The notes below the pieces were generated by a model that worked only from the letters and a program-made list of their open reading frames with translations, had not been told where the DNA came from and did no database searches. The translations under genes and the position numbers were made by a program. A stretch of 64,000 nucleotides of DNA from Paenisporosarcina sp050269735 (GTDB lineage: Bacteria; Bacillota; Bacilli; Bacillales_A; Planococcaceae). Location of the stretch: contig NZ_JBNNIX010000001.1 of the NCBI RefSeq assembly GCF_050269735.1, positions 930,001 through 994,000 on the forward strand, read 5' to 3'. Shown in pieces: positions 1 through 8,585 of this stretch (within the stretch, counting starts at the first letter, position 1; the number at the start of each line of letters is the position of its first letter).

Positions 1-1515
1 CCGATGTACAAATCACCAAATGATGACAATGGCTATGACATTAGCGATTACCAGGACATCATGGATGAATTCGGAACGATGGCAGATTTCACTCAATTGC
101 TGTCGGAAGTTCATGCACGCGGCATGAAGCTAATTATTGACTTGGTCATTAATCATACGAGCGATGAGCACCAATGGTTTGTTGAATCCAAATCATCCAA
201 AGACAATCCAAAACGTGATTGGTACGTATGGCGTGACGGCAAAGATGGCAAAGAACCGAACAACTGGGAAAGTATTTTCAACGGATCAGCTTGGCAATTG
301 GATGAAGAGAGCGGGCAATATTATTTGCACATCTTCTCGACAAAACAACCTGACCTGAACTGGGAAAATCCAGAAGTGCGTACAGCTCTTTATGATATGA
401 TCAATTGGTGGTTAGATCAAGGCATTGATGGTTTCCGAGTAGATGCGATCAGCCATATTAAAAAAGACCAAACTTTCTCGGACATGCAAAACGATACGGA
501 TCAACCGTATATTCACGCATGGGAAAAGTACATGAACGTTGATGGTATTCAACCATTCCTTGAAGAACTTAAACAAGAGACGTTCTCAAAATACGATATC
601 ATGACAGTCGGCGAAGCAAACGGTGTCAGCGTCGACGAAATCGATCAATGGGTCGGAGAAGTAAACGGCAAATTCAACATGGTATTCCAGTTCGAACATT
701 TAGGTTTATGGGATGCTGAAGGTAAGAAAACGCTTGATATTCAAGGACTTAAAAACGTGTTAACTCGCTGGCAAAAAGGCTTAGAGAACAACGGCTGGAA
801 TGCTTTGTTCATCGAAAATCATGACAAAGCCCGCATCGTCTCCACTTGGGGGAACGACAAAGAGTACTGGTACGAAAGCGCGACTTCCATTGCAGCTATG
901 TACTTCTTCATGCAAGGTACGCCGTTCATTTATCAAGGCCAGGAAATCGGCATGACCAATGTCCAGTTCGAATCGATTGAAGAATACAACGATGTGGCGA
1001 TTAAAGGCATGTACGCTTCGAAAATGAGTGAAGGCAAGACGCACGAAGAAATTATGGACATCATCTGGTCATCAAGCCGTGATAACTCACGTACACCGAT
1101 GCAATGGTCAGCTGATCAAAACGCTGGATTCTCTTCTGCTACTCCTTGGATTGGCATCAATCCAAACTACGTAGAAATCAACGTTGAAAACCAGTTGAAA
1201 GATGAACAGTCAATCTATTATTTTTATAAGAAGATGATTCAGTTGAAAAAATCGCACGATGTCTTTACGTATGGCACATACGATTTATTGTTGCCTGATC
1301 ACGAATATGTGTACGCGTATTCACGTACATTGGGTGACGAACAAGTAATCGTCATTTCAAACTTAGGCGCAACTGACGTTTCTGTTGATAAAATGGCTGA
1401 GCGTGCATTTGAATTCGACAACTTGTTATTGGCGAACAACGACGTGCAACCTCACGAAGCGATGCACAGCTTCGAAATGGCACCATTTGAAACGCGTATT
1501 TATAAAATGAATTAA
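1..1515 (+). CDS. GH13 alpha-glucosidase / oligo-1,6-glucosidase (5' truncated)
   Basis: This is a cytoplasmic glycoside hydrolase of family 13 that releases glucose from the non-reducing end of malto- or isomalto-oligosaccharides. The reading frame is open to the window edge, and about 50-60 N-terminal residues are missing compared with the usual ~555. Visible motifs are LVINHTSDEH (conserved region I), GFRVDAISH (nucleophile Asp), TVGEAN (acid/base Glu) and FIENHD (transition-state Asp). The C-terminal beta-domain ends in ETRIYKMN. The nucleophile is followed by Ala-Ile-Ser rather than the Val-Ile-Asn of classical oligo-1,6-glucosidases, so the exact linkage preference is uncertain. There is no signal peptide in the visible part. 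A strong terminator follows 16 bases after the stop. Confidence 0.85.
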   Translation, partial: PMYKSPNDDNGYDISDYQDIMDEFGTMADFTQLLSEVHARGMKLIIDLVINHTSDEHQWFVESKSSKDNPKRDWYVWRDGKDGKEPNNWESIFNGSAWQLDEESGQYYLHIFSTKQPDLNWENPEVRTALYDMINWWLDQGIDGFRVDAISHIKKDQTFSDMQNDTDQPYIHAWEKYMNVDGIQPFLEELKQETFSKYDIMTVGEANGVSVDEIDQWVGEVNGKFNMVFQFEHLGLWDAEGKKTLDIQGLKNVLTRWQKGLENNGWNALFIENHDKARIVSTWGNDKEYWYESATSIAAMYFFMQGTPFIYQGQEIGMTNVQFESIEEYNDVAIKGMYASKMSEGKTHEEIMDIIWSSSRDNSRTPMQWSADQNAGFSSATPWIGINPNYVEINVENQLKDEQSIYYFYKKMIQLKKSHDVFTYGTYDLLLPDHEYVYAYSRTLGDEQVIVISNLGATDVSVDKMAERAFEFDNLLLANNDVQPHEAMHSFEMAPFETRIYKMN

Positions 1516-1530
1516 TTCGAGAGCTTAGTG

Positions 1531-1561
1531 AAAACCTTCCCGATTTGGGGAGGTTTTTTTG
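1531..1561 (+). terminator. Intrinsic terminator of the GH13 gene
   Basis: CCTTCCC pairs with GGGgAGG across a five-base loop and is followed by seven T's, directly downstream of the glucosidase stop. Confidence 0.85.
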
Positions 1562-1584
1562 TATGGAGGTTAGTGATGTGGGGC

Positions 1585-1735
1585 TCACCAAGTTAACTTG
1601 GTGATGAGATGTGTTTGAGCGATAAATGCTTTTATATGAGCGATAAATCTTCCGTATGAGCGATAAACACGTCTAAATGATCGATAAATTTTTCACAAAC
1701 GGTAGCGCGGCTTAATATACGTCTCATTGCCCAAG
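1585..1735. repeat. Intergenic phased array, family A copy 1
   Basis: A 20-bp perfect palindrome (TCACCAAGTTAACTTGGTGA, 1585-1604) leads into four units with core TGAGCGATAAA starting at 1616, 1637, 1657 and 1678, spaced 21, 20 and 21 bp. The array ends in ATTTTTCACAAACGG. About 30 bp further right, GTCTCATTGCCCAAGTG forms an imperfect inverted match to the left flank (ACTTGGTGATGAGA). The variable part of each unit is about 10 bp. It lies in a convergent intergenic region after the GH13 terminator. A second array of the same family with the same flanks is at 36360-36525. Confidence 0.75.
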
Positions 1736-1880
1736 TGTACATGCCAATGAAACGGTGTTCACTTTCCAAACAGGAGCGCAGCGAAAACAAGAGCATTAAA
1801 ATCTTTAAACCTGAATGGGAGCCATTCCGCTCATCGCTCCAGGCTCATTTCTGTGAGTGACGGGTACTGCAAAGTTTCTG

Positions 1881-1919
1881 CAAGTTAACTTGGTGATGAG
1901 ACATGTTTGAGCGATGAAT
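1881..1919. repeat. Single-unit copy of the family A leader
   Basis: About 38 bases nearly match 1590-1627: AAGTTAACTTGGTGATGAGA, then a variable dinucleotide, then TGTTTGAGCGATRAAT. Only one core unit is present. It abuts an in-frame coding remnant, suggesting that the element inserted into, or recombined with, a gene. Confidence 0.6.
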
Positions 1920-2006
1920 CTCTTGTTGGTTAAAGAAGCTCGCGATGTATTTCTGGTTGAAACAAACGAAGAAGGTGTCTATGAGGTTTTTGAGAAGTCT
2001 CGATAG
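1914..2006 (+). pseudogene. Possible C-terminal gene remnant
   Basis: A 30-codon open frame begins exactly at the family A repeat and ends at 2006. It encodes an acidic, coding-looking tail (VKEARDVFLVE, then EGVYEVFEKSR) and is followed by a good terminator at 2023-2053. It has no ribosome binding site of its own. I read it as the 3' end of a gene whose upstream part has been lost. The parent family is not recognised. Confidence 0.35.
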
Positions 2007-2022
2007 AATTTGATTGAATAAG

Positions 2023-2053
2023 AAAAAGCATCGTTCAAAATACGATGCTTTTT
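2023..2053. terminator. Bidirectional terminator
   Basis: AAAAAGCATCGT and ACGATGCTTTTTG form a stem with A-rich and T-rich flanks. It serves the small membrane protein gene on the minus strand and possibly the gene remnant on the plus strand. Confidence 0.8.
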
Positions 2054-2086
2054 GTTTTGCATGTTAATAAAAATGAGGAAGAAAAA

Positions 2087-2305
2087 TTAACGCTTTTTAT
2101 TAAAAGTTACTGCTGGTTTTGGATCCACTTTATGGACATCATTTTTCAGCATAAAGTAGGAGATGATACCGGAGACTACGGATCCACCTGCTGTAATTAA
2201 GATACGTGTTGCAAGGGGTATTTCAGAATACTCTTTACCTAAATACCACAATGACAGTACTGCGACGACAACCATGATGGGAATAACAAATTTAAAACGT
2301 TTCAT
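2087..2305 (-). CDS. Small two-helix membrane protein, unknown function
   Basis: This 72-residue protein starts at MKRFKF, chosen because AGGAAG lies about nine bases upstream. A longer in-frame start at 2341 has no clear ribosome binding site. Residues 6-22 (VIPIMVVVAVLSLWYLG) and about 36-53 form two hydrophobic segments joined by a short charged loop. The tail is basic (FNKKR). The layout suggests a small inner-membrane protein. I do not recognise a family. It is monocistronic, with a terminator directly after the stop and the family D repeat array upstream. Confidence 0.6.
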   Translation of the reverse strand: MKRFKFVIPIMVVVAVLSLWYLGKEYSEIPLATRILITAGGSVVSGIISYFMLKNDVHKVDPKPAVTFNKKR

Positions 2306-2395
2306 GTATGAATACTTCCTTTTTTCTTTTAAGTGTATCATAAGGACCTATTTTGAAGGGTGGCTATTCGTTGAACTTTGACGATAGGTGTCTTA

Positions 2396-2490
2396 GTCTG
2401 AAAAATCGCGGTTGAAGTCTGAAAAAAGAGAAGTGACGTCTGAGAAAAGTGTGATGACGTGTGAAAAAAGAGAGGTGACGTCTGAAATAT
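2396..2490. repeat. Intergenic phased array, family D (five units, exactly 21 bp)
   Basis: Core GTCTGAAAAA, with small variations, starts at 2396, 2417, 2438, 2459 and 2480, a constant 21-bp period. The intervening ~10 bases vary. The array lies between the promoter side of the small membrane protein and the terminator of the HAD gene. It is the cleanest example of the 21-bp architecture seen here. Confidence 0.85.
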
Positions 2491-2527
2491 TATCCCGTAG
2501 CTGAATCACTATAGATTTGGCTATGAA

Positions 2528-2566
2528 AAAACAAGCGACTGAAGAAAACTCTTCAGTCGCTTGTTT
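2528..2566 (-). terminator. Terminator of the HAD phosphatase gene
   Basis: AAACAAGCGACTGAAGA pairs perfectly with TCTTCAGTCGCTTGTTT over a four-base loop, just downstream of the minus-strand stop at 2576. Confidence 0.85.
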
Positions 2567-2575
2567 AGATGTTTT

Positions 2576-3238
2576 TTACCAAATGATTTCCCATTTGCGT
2601 TCTTCGGCTACTGCTTTCAATCGGGATTCGGGGCGGACTGCTACCGGGTTGCTGACCATTTCCAGGACGGTGATGTCTGAAATGCTGTCGCCGTATGCAG
2701 AACTGTTTGCCCAATCTATATCCATACCTTCGAGTGCTTTGTCGATCATTTCGTTTTTACGTTCACCTTGGATATGGTAAATGCCAGTGTCTGTATCAAT
2801 AATCCCGTTACGTACTGGAATCTCTGTGCCAATGACATTGTGAATAGCATAGTCGCGGGTCACTTCGTTGAGCATCGGGGTGAATGCACCGGATACCAGC
2901 AGGACATGGTCTCCATCGATTAAATGCTTTTGCAAACGTTCGACGACTTTAGAGTTAAGATCTTTGTTCATATCACGGGACATTTCCTCAAAGTATTCCT
3001 CGATTTCACTTTGGTGCATGCCTTTAAATGTGTCCAGATAGAGCTGCATAGATTTAGCTTTCATTTTGTTTTCAGGATATAGTTTCATTTTATACGCAAG
3101 GTAGGGCTTCATTAAAGCTCGATAAAATGATTTAAATTTTCTGGAATGGATAGGATGTTCCTTCATATAGTTCATCATTAAAGTAAAAGTTTCTTGCGGG
3201 TATAGTGTCCCGTCAAAGTCGAAAATTGCTACGCGCAT
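2576..3238 (-). CDS. HAD superfamily (subfamily IB) phosphatase
   Basis: A 220-residue cytoplasmic hydrolase of the haloacid dehalogenase superfamily, in the SerB-like IB group. Motif I is FDFDGTL at residues 6-12 (nucleophile Asp8 and acid/base Asp10). Motif II is LLVSGAF near 115. Motif III is a lysine around 160, and motif IV is YGDSISD near 182, which binds Mg2+. The helical cap lies between motifs I and II. Members of this group dephosphorylate small phosphomonoesters such as phosphoserine, but the substrate cannot be told from sequence. It starts at ATG 3238 with a GGAGTGATC site upstream. It appears to be monocistronic with its own terminator. Confidence 0.8.
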   Translation of the reverse strand: MRVAIFDFDGTLYPQETFTLMMNYMKEHPIHSRKFKSFYRALMKPYLAYKMKLYPENKMKAKSMQLYLDTFKGMHQSEIEEYFEEMSRDMNKDLNSKVVERLQKHLIDGDHVLLVSGAFTPMLNEVTRDYAIHNVIGTEIPVRNGIIDTDTGIYHIQGERKNEMIDKALEGMDIDWANSSAYGDSISDITVLEMVSNPVAVRPESRLKAVAEERKWEIIW

Positions 3239-3345
3239 TGTGTGATCACTCCTGTTCTGATAATTCTAGTTTATCATGAATTTCGTATATTTATGGAAAA
3301 TTCTTAAATTACTTAGAGAGAGTGCCAACATTTAACAAGGACATA

Positions 3346-3415
3346 AAAATGCCAGACACCAGGAATTGCATGAGGAAATTCTTCTTCCACAATTGCACAA
3401 AGTGTCTGGTTATTT
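3346..3415 (-). terminator. Terminator of the ATP-grasp gene
   Basis: CCAGACAC (3352-3359) pairs with GTGTCTGG (3402-3409). The long loop contains further complementary CAATT segments. On the minus strand the stem is followed by a T-rich run. Confidence 0.65.
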
Positions 3416-3419
3416 CAAT

Positions 3420-4364
3420 TTAATAGTTCTTTTCTAGTTCAGTTTTCAACACTTTTGCGAGCTCTAGCATATTGTAATGACCTGCTATTTTCTCTGCATC
3501 AGCATTATAGTTCGTGTTTGTATTGACGTCGTACGTGTAGATTTCACCGTTTTGGTCACGGATGAATTCAATCCCGGCCATTTCGATTCGCGCTTGCTTT
3601 AGAAATTCTTCGTATTTTTTGACGATAGGTTCATTGAAGTTTTCAATGATTTGAAATTTCGGTTGTGTGGGAAGTGTATCTGTTTCGCCCACAGGACAAA
3701 ACAAGTCATCAATTTGGCAGGCATCGGCAGGGCACAGTTCGAAGCCTTCCGATGTATCCACTTTGACAGCGTATTGGAACTTGCCATCAATAAATTCACA
3801 GCAGGTGATATAAGGTTCGGGAGCTTTAATGTACTGTTGGATCAGCGTAATTCCATCGACAGGTTCCTCAAAAGTTGGTCCGTCGACATAGTTCTGTAAG
3901 CTGTCGATTGAGTGGAAAAGTTGGACTCCAAGTCCTTTGCCTGCACGGTTGTGTTTTGTGATAAAAGAACTTTCTCCCAGGTCAATAGCCGCCTGAATGA
4001 TTTGTTTCTTCCCGACAGCGGCAATTGTTTTCGGTGTCTTGATTCCAGCCGCTTCCAAAGTCGTATATTGCAACACTTTGCTCAGTTCAAGACGAAGGGC
4101 ATTACTACCGTTGAAGACGATACGATTGTGATGCTCGAGCCATGCCAATACGGCAGAAGTAAGTTCCGGCGCGAATCGGTGATCTCTTGTATGCGATGAA
4201 GCACTCATACGATTGTAGAAAATCCCTTCAGGTGGCGCTTCGGTTAAATTGACGGTTCCTTGATCAAGATGCCAATCTTCATAAGGTACATTAAGTTCAT
4301 CAAGTCGGTCGGTTAGATGGACCGTCCACTCACTATTTTCATGGATAATATACACTTTGCTCAT
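3420..4364 (-). CDS. ATP-grasp ligase (RimK / glutathione-synthetase-like)
   Basis: A 314-residue cytoplasmic protein of the ATP-grasp superfamily, which joins a carboxylate to an amine through an acyl-phosphate. The N-terminal preATP-grasp part runs to about 100. The nucleotide-binding lysine region is FITKHNRAGKGLGVQLF around 135-150. The metal-binding end, GIEFIRDQNGEIYTYDVNTNTNYN, carries the conserved Asp-x-Asn pair near 285. The acceptor is unknown, and neighbouring genes give no clue. The best-fitting relatives are alpha-L-glutamate ligases. ATG 4364 has a GAGGACAAA site upstream. Confidence 0.75.
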   Translation of the reverse strand: MSKVYIIHENSEWTVHLTDRLDELNVPYEDWHLDQGTVNLTEAPPEGIFYNRMSASSHTRDHRFAPELTSAVLAWLEHHNRIVFNGSNALRLELSKVLQYTTLEAAGIKTPKTIAAVGKKQIIQAAIDLGESSFITKHNRAGKGLGVQLFHSIDSLQNYVDGPTFEEPVDGITLIQQYIKAPEPYITCCEFIDGKFQYAVKVDTSEGFELCPADACQIDDLFCPVGETDTLPTQPKFQIIENFNEPIVKKYEEFLKQARIEMAGIEFIRDQNGEIYTYDVNTNTNYNADAEKIAGHYNMLELAKVLKTELEKNY

Positions 4365-4500
4365 CGGTTTGTCCTCCCATTCAAGCTTTTAATTAAGCCT
4401 ATAGGATAACTAGGTAATGAGTCAACTAAGTGAGATTTAATGTGTTGAATTTGATATTCCTCTTAAGGGATATTCTCTAGGTGGAGAATATAGAGTTTAG

Positions 4501-4572
4501 TTGGACAATATGAAGATTTCATTGGACAACTTTGAAGTTTCGTTGGACAGTACAGAGATTTCGTTGGAAAAC
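4501..4572. repeat. Intergenic phased array, family C copy 1
   Basis: Core TTGGACAA/TTGGAAAA starts at 4501, 4522, 4543 and 4563, spaced 21, 21 and 20 bp, mostly preceded by TTTCG or TTTCA. It lies upstream of the ATP-grasp gene and downstream (minus strand) of the ThDP-enzyme terminator. Confidence 0.75.
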
Positions 4573-4664
4573 ACAAGTCTAGATAGAATGGAGCTTCAAT
4601 GATATAGGTTTCAAAAATTCTCTGGGAACAAGTTTCCAAACATCAAAAACTTTCTCAAGTTAAA

Positions 4665-4696
4665 ATAAAACCCCATAACTCGATGAGTTATGGGGA
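4665..4696 (-). terminator. Terminator of the GGDEF/EAL-ThDP operon
   Basis: CCCCATAACTC pairs perfectly with GAGTTATGGGG over a three-base loop. A T-rich stretch follows on the minus strand, six bases after the 4702 stop. Confidence 0.85.
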
Positions 4697-4701
4697 ATAA
4701 A

Positions 4702-6327
4702 TTATCCTCGTTTTAGCGTGGGTGGAATTTCTTCAGGATCCACCATGATTTCGATGACGGTTGGTCCGTTGTTCGCATTGGCGAATATCAGGGCTTCTTC
4801 AACTTGTTGGGCTGTGAAGCAGCGGAAAGAAGCTGCACCCAGTGATTCTCCGAAGAGACTTAAGTTGGCTGGGTATTCATATACCGTTCCGACTGAACGA
4901 CCCAAATTATAGCGCATCCCTTTGTCGACCATATCGAGACGTCCGTTATTCAGGACAATAAATGGAATTTGCAAGTCATGACATACAGCTACAGATATTT
5001 CTGTGCCGTGCATCATCATACAGCCGTCGCCTGTTAAGCAGGCAAGAGCTTGTTCGGGATTTGCAAATTTAGCACCAACCGCATAGCCAATGGCATGTCC
5101 CATTGTTCCGAAGACATCGTCTGCAAAGAATGTGCCTTCTTGTTCAATATTGAAATTCTGAATTGCATAGAACGTATGGCTACCATCATCACCAAACAAG
5201 ATGGTCTCTGCTGGCAGATGTTTACGCATTAATTGGACGGCTGTAACAGCTGACAGTCTCTCAGTTGCGGAAGGAAGAATTTCAACTTCAGTTGCTTCTT
5301 TCTCAATGAAAGTTGTTGCTGCAATTTCTAAAAATGTCGGATCAAGTATTGCGCGAATATTCGTTTTGGCGTCTCCGATGACAGGTAAGGTAGGAACAGG
5401 AAGCGACCGACCAATAAATGTGGGCTCAATGTCGAACTGAATTACTTGTTCTGGCATCATGTCCATTGTAAAGCCCGCTAATGTCATATCGGTTAGTTTT
5501 GTACCGATGACAATTAACAAGTCTACTCCGTCATTTAAATAATCTGTTGCTGCTTGCGTACCCCCAAGACCGAAAGGACCGAGATGTCCAGGATGGTCTG
5601 TACGGATGGCGCCTTTTCCACCTGGTGTTGTAATAATTGGTACATTATATTGAAGTGAAAGTTGGCTCACTTCTTCATAAGCCTGTGAAATATGAACGCC
5701 TTTCCCAATAAACAGGAGAGGTTTTTTTGCTTTCTCCAGCAATGATTTCACTTCACCCATATAAGGAGAGACTGCAGGTTCTAAAGCCGGAAGTGACAAA
5801 CTGAATGGTTCGATTTCTTCCATTAATACATCAGCAGGGATAGATAAATGAACCGGTCCTTTTGTTCCAGTGAGTGCTTTTTGAAGCGCATGCTGGAAGT
5901 ATACTTGGAACTGATCAGCTCGTTCGACTCTCGCGCTGAAGAGTGTAACGGGTTCGAACATTTTTACGAGATCGGTTCCAAAGATACTGGAATCCTGTCC
6001 CATCGCGCGTCCTGAGTCTTTTACTGAAGGGTGTCCGGTAATAAAAAGTACTGGCAGATGATAAGCTTTTGCTTGTCCGGCTGCAGTTATTAAGTTTGTT
6101 CCACCTGGTCCTGAAGTGCCGACAGCTACGCCTAGTGTATTATTTTGGCGTGCATAGCCACCCGCCATAAAGCCAGCACCCGACTCGTGTCTGCTTAATA
6201 CAAATTCAATTTCGTTCTTTTCCATTGCAAGAAGAAGCGGGACAACCGCTTTACCGGGAATACCGAATGCGTGAGTTACTTGAAATGATTTTAAATGCTC
6301 GACCAATAATGATGCGATTGATTTCAT
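4702..6327 (-). CDS. Thiamine-diphosphate enzyme, acetolactate synthase-like
   Basis: A 541-residue member of the acetolactate synthase / pyruvate oxidase family. The PYR domain has the catalytic glutamate in SRHESGAGFMAGGYAR (about residue 47). A central TPP-enzyme middle domain runs about 190-320. The PP domain carries GDGCMMMHGTEISVAV followed by IVLNNGRLDMV, the ThDP/Mg2+ GDG...NN motif. No regulatory subunit gene and no ilv genes are nearby, so a biosynthetic role in branched-chain amino acids is doubtful. A catabolic or specialised carboligase is as likely. The ATG overlaps the stop of the upstream GGDEF/EAL gene by four bases, so the two are translationally coupled. Confidence 0.8.
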   Translation of the reverse strand: MKSIASLLVEHLKSFQVTHAFGIPGKAVVPLLLAMEKNEIEFVLSRHESGAGFMAGGYARQNNTLGVAVGTSGPGGTNLITAAGQAKAYHLPVLFITGHPSVKDSGRAMGQDSSIFGTDLVKMFEPVTLFSARVERADQFQVYFQHALQKALTGTKGPVHLSIPADVLMEEIEPFSLSLPALEPAVSPYMGEVKSLLEKAKKPLLFIGKGVHISQAYEEVSQLSLQYNVPIITTPGGKGAIRTDHPGHLGPFGLGGTQAATDYLNDGVDLLIVIGTKLTDMTLAGFTMDMMPEQVIQFDIEPTFIGRSLPVPTLPVIGDAKTNIRAILDPTFLEIAATTFIEKEATEVEILPSATERLSAVTAVQLMRKHLPAETILFGDDGSHTFYAIQNFNIEQEGTFFADDVFGTMGHAIGYAVGAKFANPEQALACLTGDGCMMMHGTEISVAVCHDLQIPFIVLNNGRLDMVDKGMRYNLGRSVGTVYEYPANLSLFGESLGAASFRCFTAQQVEEALIFANANNGPTVIEIMVDPEEIPPTLKRG

Positions 6328-8585
6328 GGATGAATGACACCTCTAGATGAATTGAATTCATATTTTTTTTCGAGATCGCTAGCTGATAAAGGTTTGCTGT
6401 AATAGTAACCTTGTATTTCGTCACATTTTAAATTTTCAAGGAAGTGAAGCTGTTCTTTTGTTTCGACGCCTTCTGCAATGACTTTTAAGTTCAAGGCATG
6501 GGCGATGGATATGATGGTGCTTACGATTTGACCATCTTTCGGTCCATTCATCATGTCTCGAACGAAGCTTCGGTCGATTTTCAAACGATGAATGTGGAAG
6601 TTCTTCAAGTAATTCAGCGAACTGAAACCCGTACCAAAATCATCTATGGCAATTTGTATACCTAGCTCATGCAATTCTTCCAAAATCGAAGTGGAACGAA
6701 CGACATCCATCGTCATGGATTCGGTGATTTCCAGTTCTAAGCCATGCGGTGCAAGCCCGGTTTCTTGTAAAACTTGTTTTACTTTATCCACAAGACGTTG
6801 CTTTAAAAACTCCTGAGGAGACAAGTTAATGGATAGTTTTAGTGACGTAAGACCTTGGTCGTGCCATTTTTTCATTTGACGGCAACCGTGATTGAGAACC
6901 CATTCTCCAAGATGCACCATCAATCCCATTTCTTCAGCCAGTGGAATGAAATCTGCTGGAGGAATAAGTCCGAGTTCAGGATGGTTCCAGCGCAGTAAGG
7001 CTTCTACGCCCAAAACCTGATTGGTGTGCAAGTCAATCTGCGGTTGGTAATGAAGGATTAGATCGTTATTTTTTATGGCTAATTCGAGCTCCGACTCGAG
7101 CGTGAGTTTCTTGAGAGACTCCTCATTCATATCCGAATTATAGATGCAGTACCCGTTTTTCCCTTGATCTTTTGCTCGGTACATAGCCGTATCTGCATGT
7201 AAGAAAAGGGTATTAATATCCGAACCGTCATTTGGATACAGGGCGATTCCAATACTTGTACTTACGTGAAACTCAAGATTTTGAAGGAAAAATGGTTTAC
7301 GAACAACTTCAATGATATCGTCCGCCATTTTTTTTACTTCATCTATAGAATTGAAGTCGGTCAAGGCGATTGTAAATTCATCGCCTCCCATGCGAAACAG
7401 TTTTCCTTTTTCGAGTAAATAATGATTCAATCGTTGAGAGATTTCAACAAGTAACGTATCGCCTTTTGCATGACCTAACGTATCATTAATTAATTTAAAA
7501 CGATCAAGATCGAGCAGAAAAACGGCCAACGAAATGTCTTTGCCATTTGCAAAATTCAGAATGCCATTTACATAGTTATGGAAATAGCGTCTATTAGGTA
7601 ATGTTGTTAAATCATCATGATGTGCATGATGTTGCATAAGTAGTTGATTTTCATAGCGTTCTGTTATATCACGGAAGCTGCAGACTGTGCCGATAAAATA
7701 TTGATTAACACTATAAATTGGACGACCGTCAAATAAGCAAATAGTTTCTTTAATTGAATTCGGTTTCTGGAATTTCACTTCAATATCAGAAAAACTTTCT
7801 TTCGTCTTGATAATCTTTTCAATCCAGTCATCAAGAATGGTCAGTTCAGATGCAGATTTTTTAAGGACATCCTGACGTTTTAATCCAGTCAGTTTTTCTG
7901 CATATGGATTAAATTCCATAATACGACCATAATGATCCGTCAAAATCATGGCTGTATGTGAGGATTCCGTTAACACTTGATTTAACACATTCAAATCTTT
8001 GTTTTGTTCTTGCAATTGGATTTCCCGTTCAATACTCGTTCCGACAATCGAAAGCAATGAAAGGAGCAAAGGATTTTCAAAATTCAAAGCAGTCATAATG
8101 GAAACTGTTCCGAGAGTGCCATTTGTACGATGATCTTTAAAAGGCACAGAATAACAAGCCGATTGGCAGAGGAAATCATGATAGTGTTGAGAACCTACTA
8201 CTTCAACCGGTAGATTATGGTTTAGAGCAAGACTGATACAATTCGTTCCATTGTAAGTTTCAGTAAACTGAACCCCAGGTCTAAAGCCAAGCTGTTGAAT
8301 GACATCTTTAATTGTGTTGTCACCTTCGATATACATAATAATACCTTGATGATCAGTAACAACAATCAAAAGAGGTGTTCCTTTTACCATTTTCAAAAAT
8401 TCTGGAATGAAAAATTCAACCACCTTTAATACTTCTTTATTCTCTCTTTGAATTTGATGAAGTTGTTCCTGGCTAATCTCAATCGGATCCGGAATTATGG
8501 TTGCATCCAATCCCCATTTTTCACACCTGAGTTTGGACTCCTCAATTAGTTGACGATTTAATTGTTGTGCGGGCATTCGTATCAC
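6324..8585 (-). CDS. GAF-PAS-GGDEF-EAL cyclic-di-GMP signalling protein
   Basis: A 753-residue cytoplasmic protein. Residues ~1-205 form a GAF-like sensor (TETYNGTNCISLALN, CQSACYSVPF) that resembles the N-terminal part of AcoR/sigma-54 activators. A PAS domain follows (~205-315), then GGDEF with an intact MGGDEF signature (~325-485) and EAL with GVEALLRW (~500-740), ending in the DDFGTGFSSL and EGVETKEQ motifs of active phosphodiesterases. Both halves look catalytically competent, so it may make or degrade c-di-GMP depending on the sensed signal. It has no membrane helices. It overlaps the following ThDP-enzyme start by ATGA, an unusual pairing suggesting a shared metabolic cue. Confidence 0.88.
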   Translation of the reverse strand: MIRMPAQQLNRQLIEESKLRCEKWGLDATIIPDPIEISQEQLHQIQRENKEVLKVVEFFIPEFLKMVKGTPLLIVVTDHQGIIMYIEGDNTIKDVIQQLGFRPGVQFTETYNGTNCISLALNHNLPVEVVGSQHYHDFLCQSACYSVPFKDHRTNGTLGTVSIMTALNFENPLLLSLLSIVGTSIEREIQLQEQNKDLNVLNQVLTESSHTAMILTDHYGRIMEFNPYAEKLTGLKRQDVLKKSASELTILDDWIEKIIKTKESFSDIEVKFQKPNSIKETICLFDGRPIYSVNQYFIGTVCSFRDITERYENQLLMQHHAHHDDLTTLPNRRYFHNYVNGILNFANGKDISLAVFLLDLDRFKLINDTLGHAKGDTLLVEISQRLNHYLLEKGKLFRMGGDEFTIALTDFNSIDEVKKMADDIIEVVRKPFFLQNLEFHVSTSIGIALYPNDGSDINTLFLHADTAMYRAKDQGKNGYCIYNSDMNEESLKKLTLESELELAIKNNDLILHYQPQIDLHTNQVLGVEALLRWNHPELGLIPPADFIPLAEEMGLMVHLGEWVLNHGCRQMKKWHDQGLTSLKLSINLSPQEFLKQRLVDKVKQVLQETGLAPHGLELEITESMTMDVVRSTSILEELHELGIQIAIDDFGTGFSSLNYLKNFHIHRLKIDRSFVRDMMNGPKDGQIVSTIISIAHALNLKVIAEGVETKEQLHFLENLKCDEIQGYYYSKPLSASDLEKKYEFNSSRGVIHP

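Noticed and set aside
1616..1700. The phased repeats as CRISPR arrays
   Set aside because: Repeat cores are only ~8-11 bp with ~10-bp gaps, units drift in sequence, and there are no cas genes. CRISPR repeats and spacers are 21-48 bp each.
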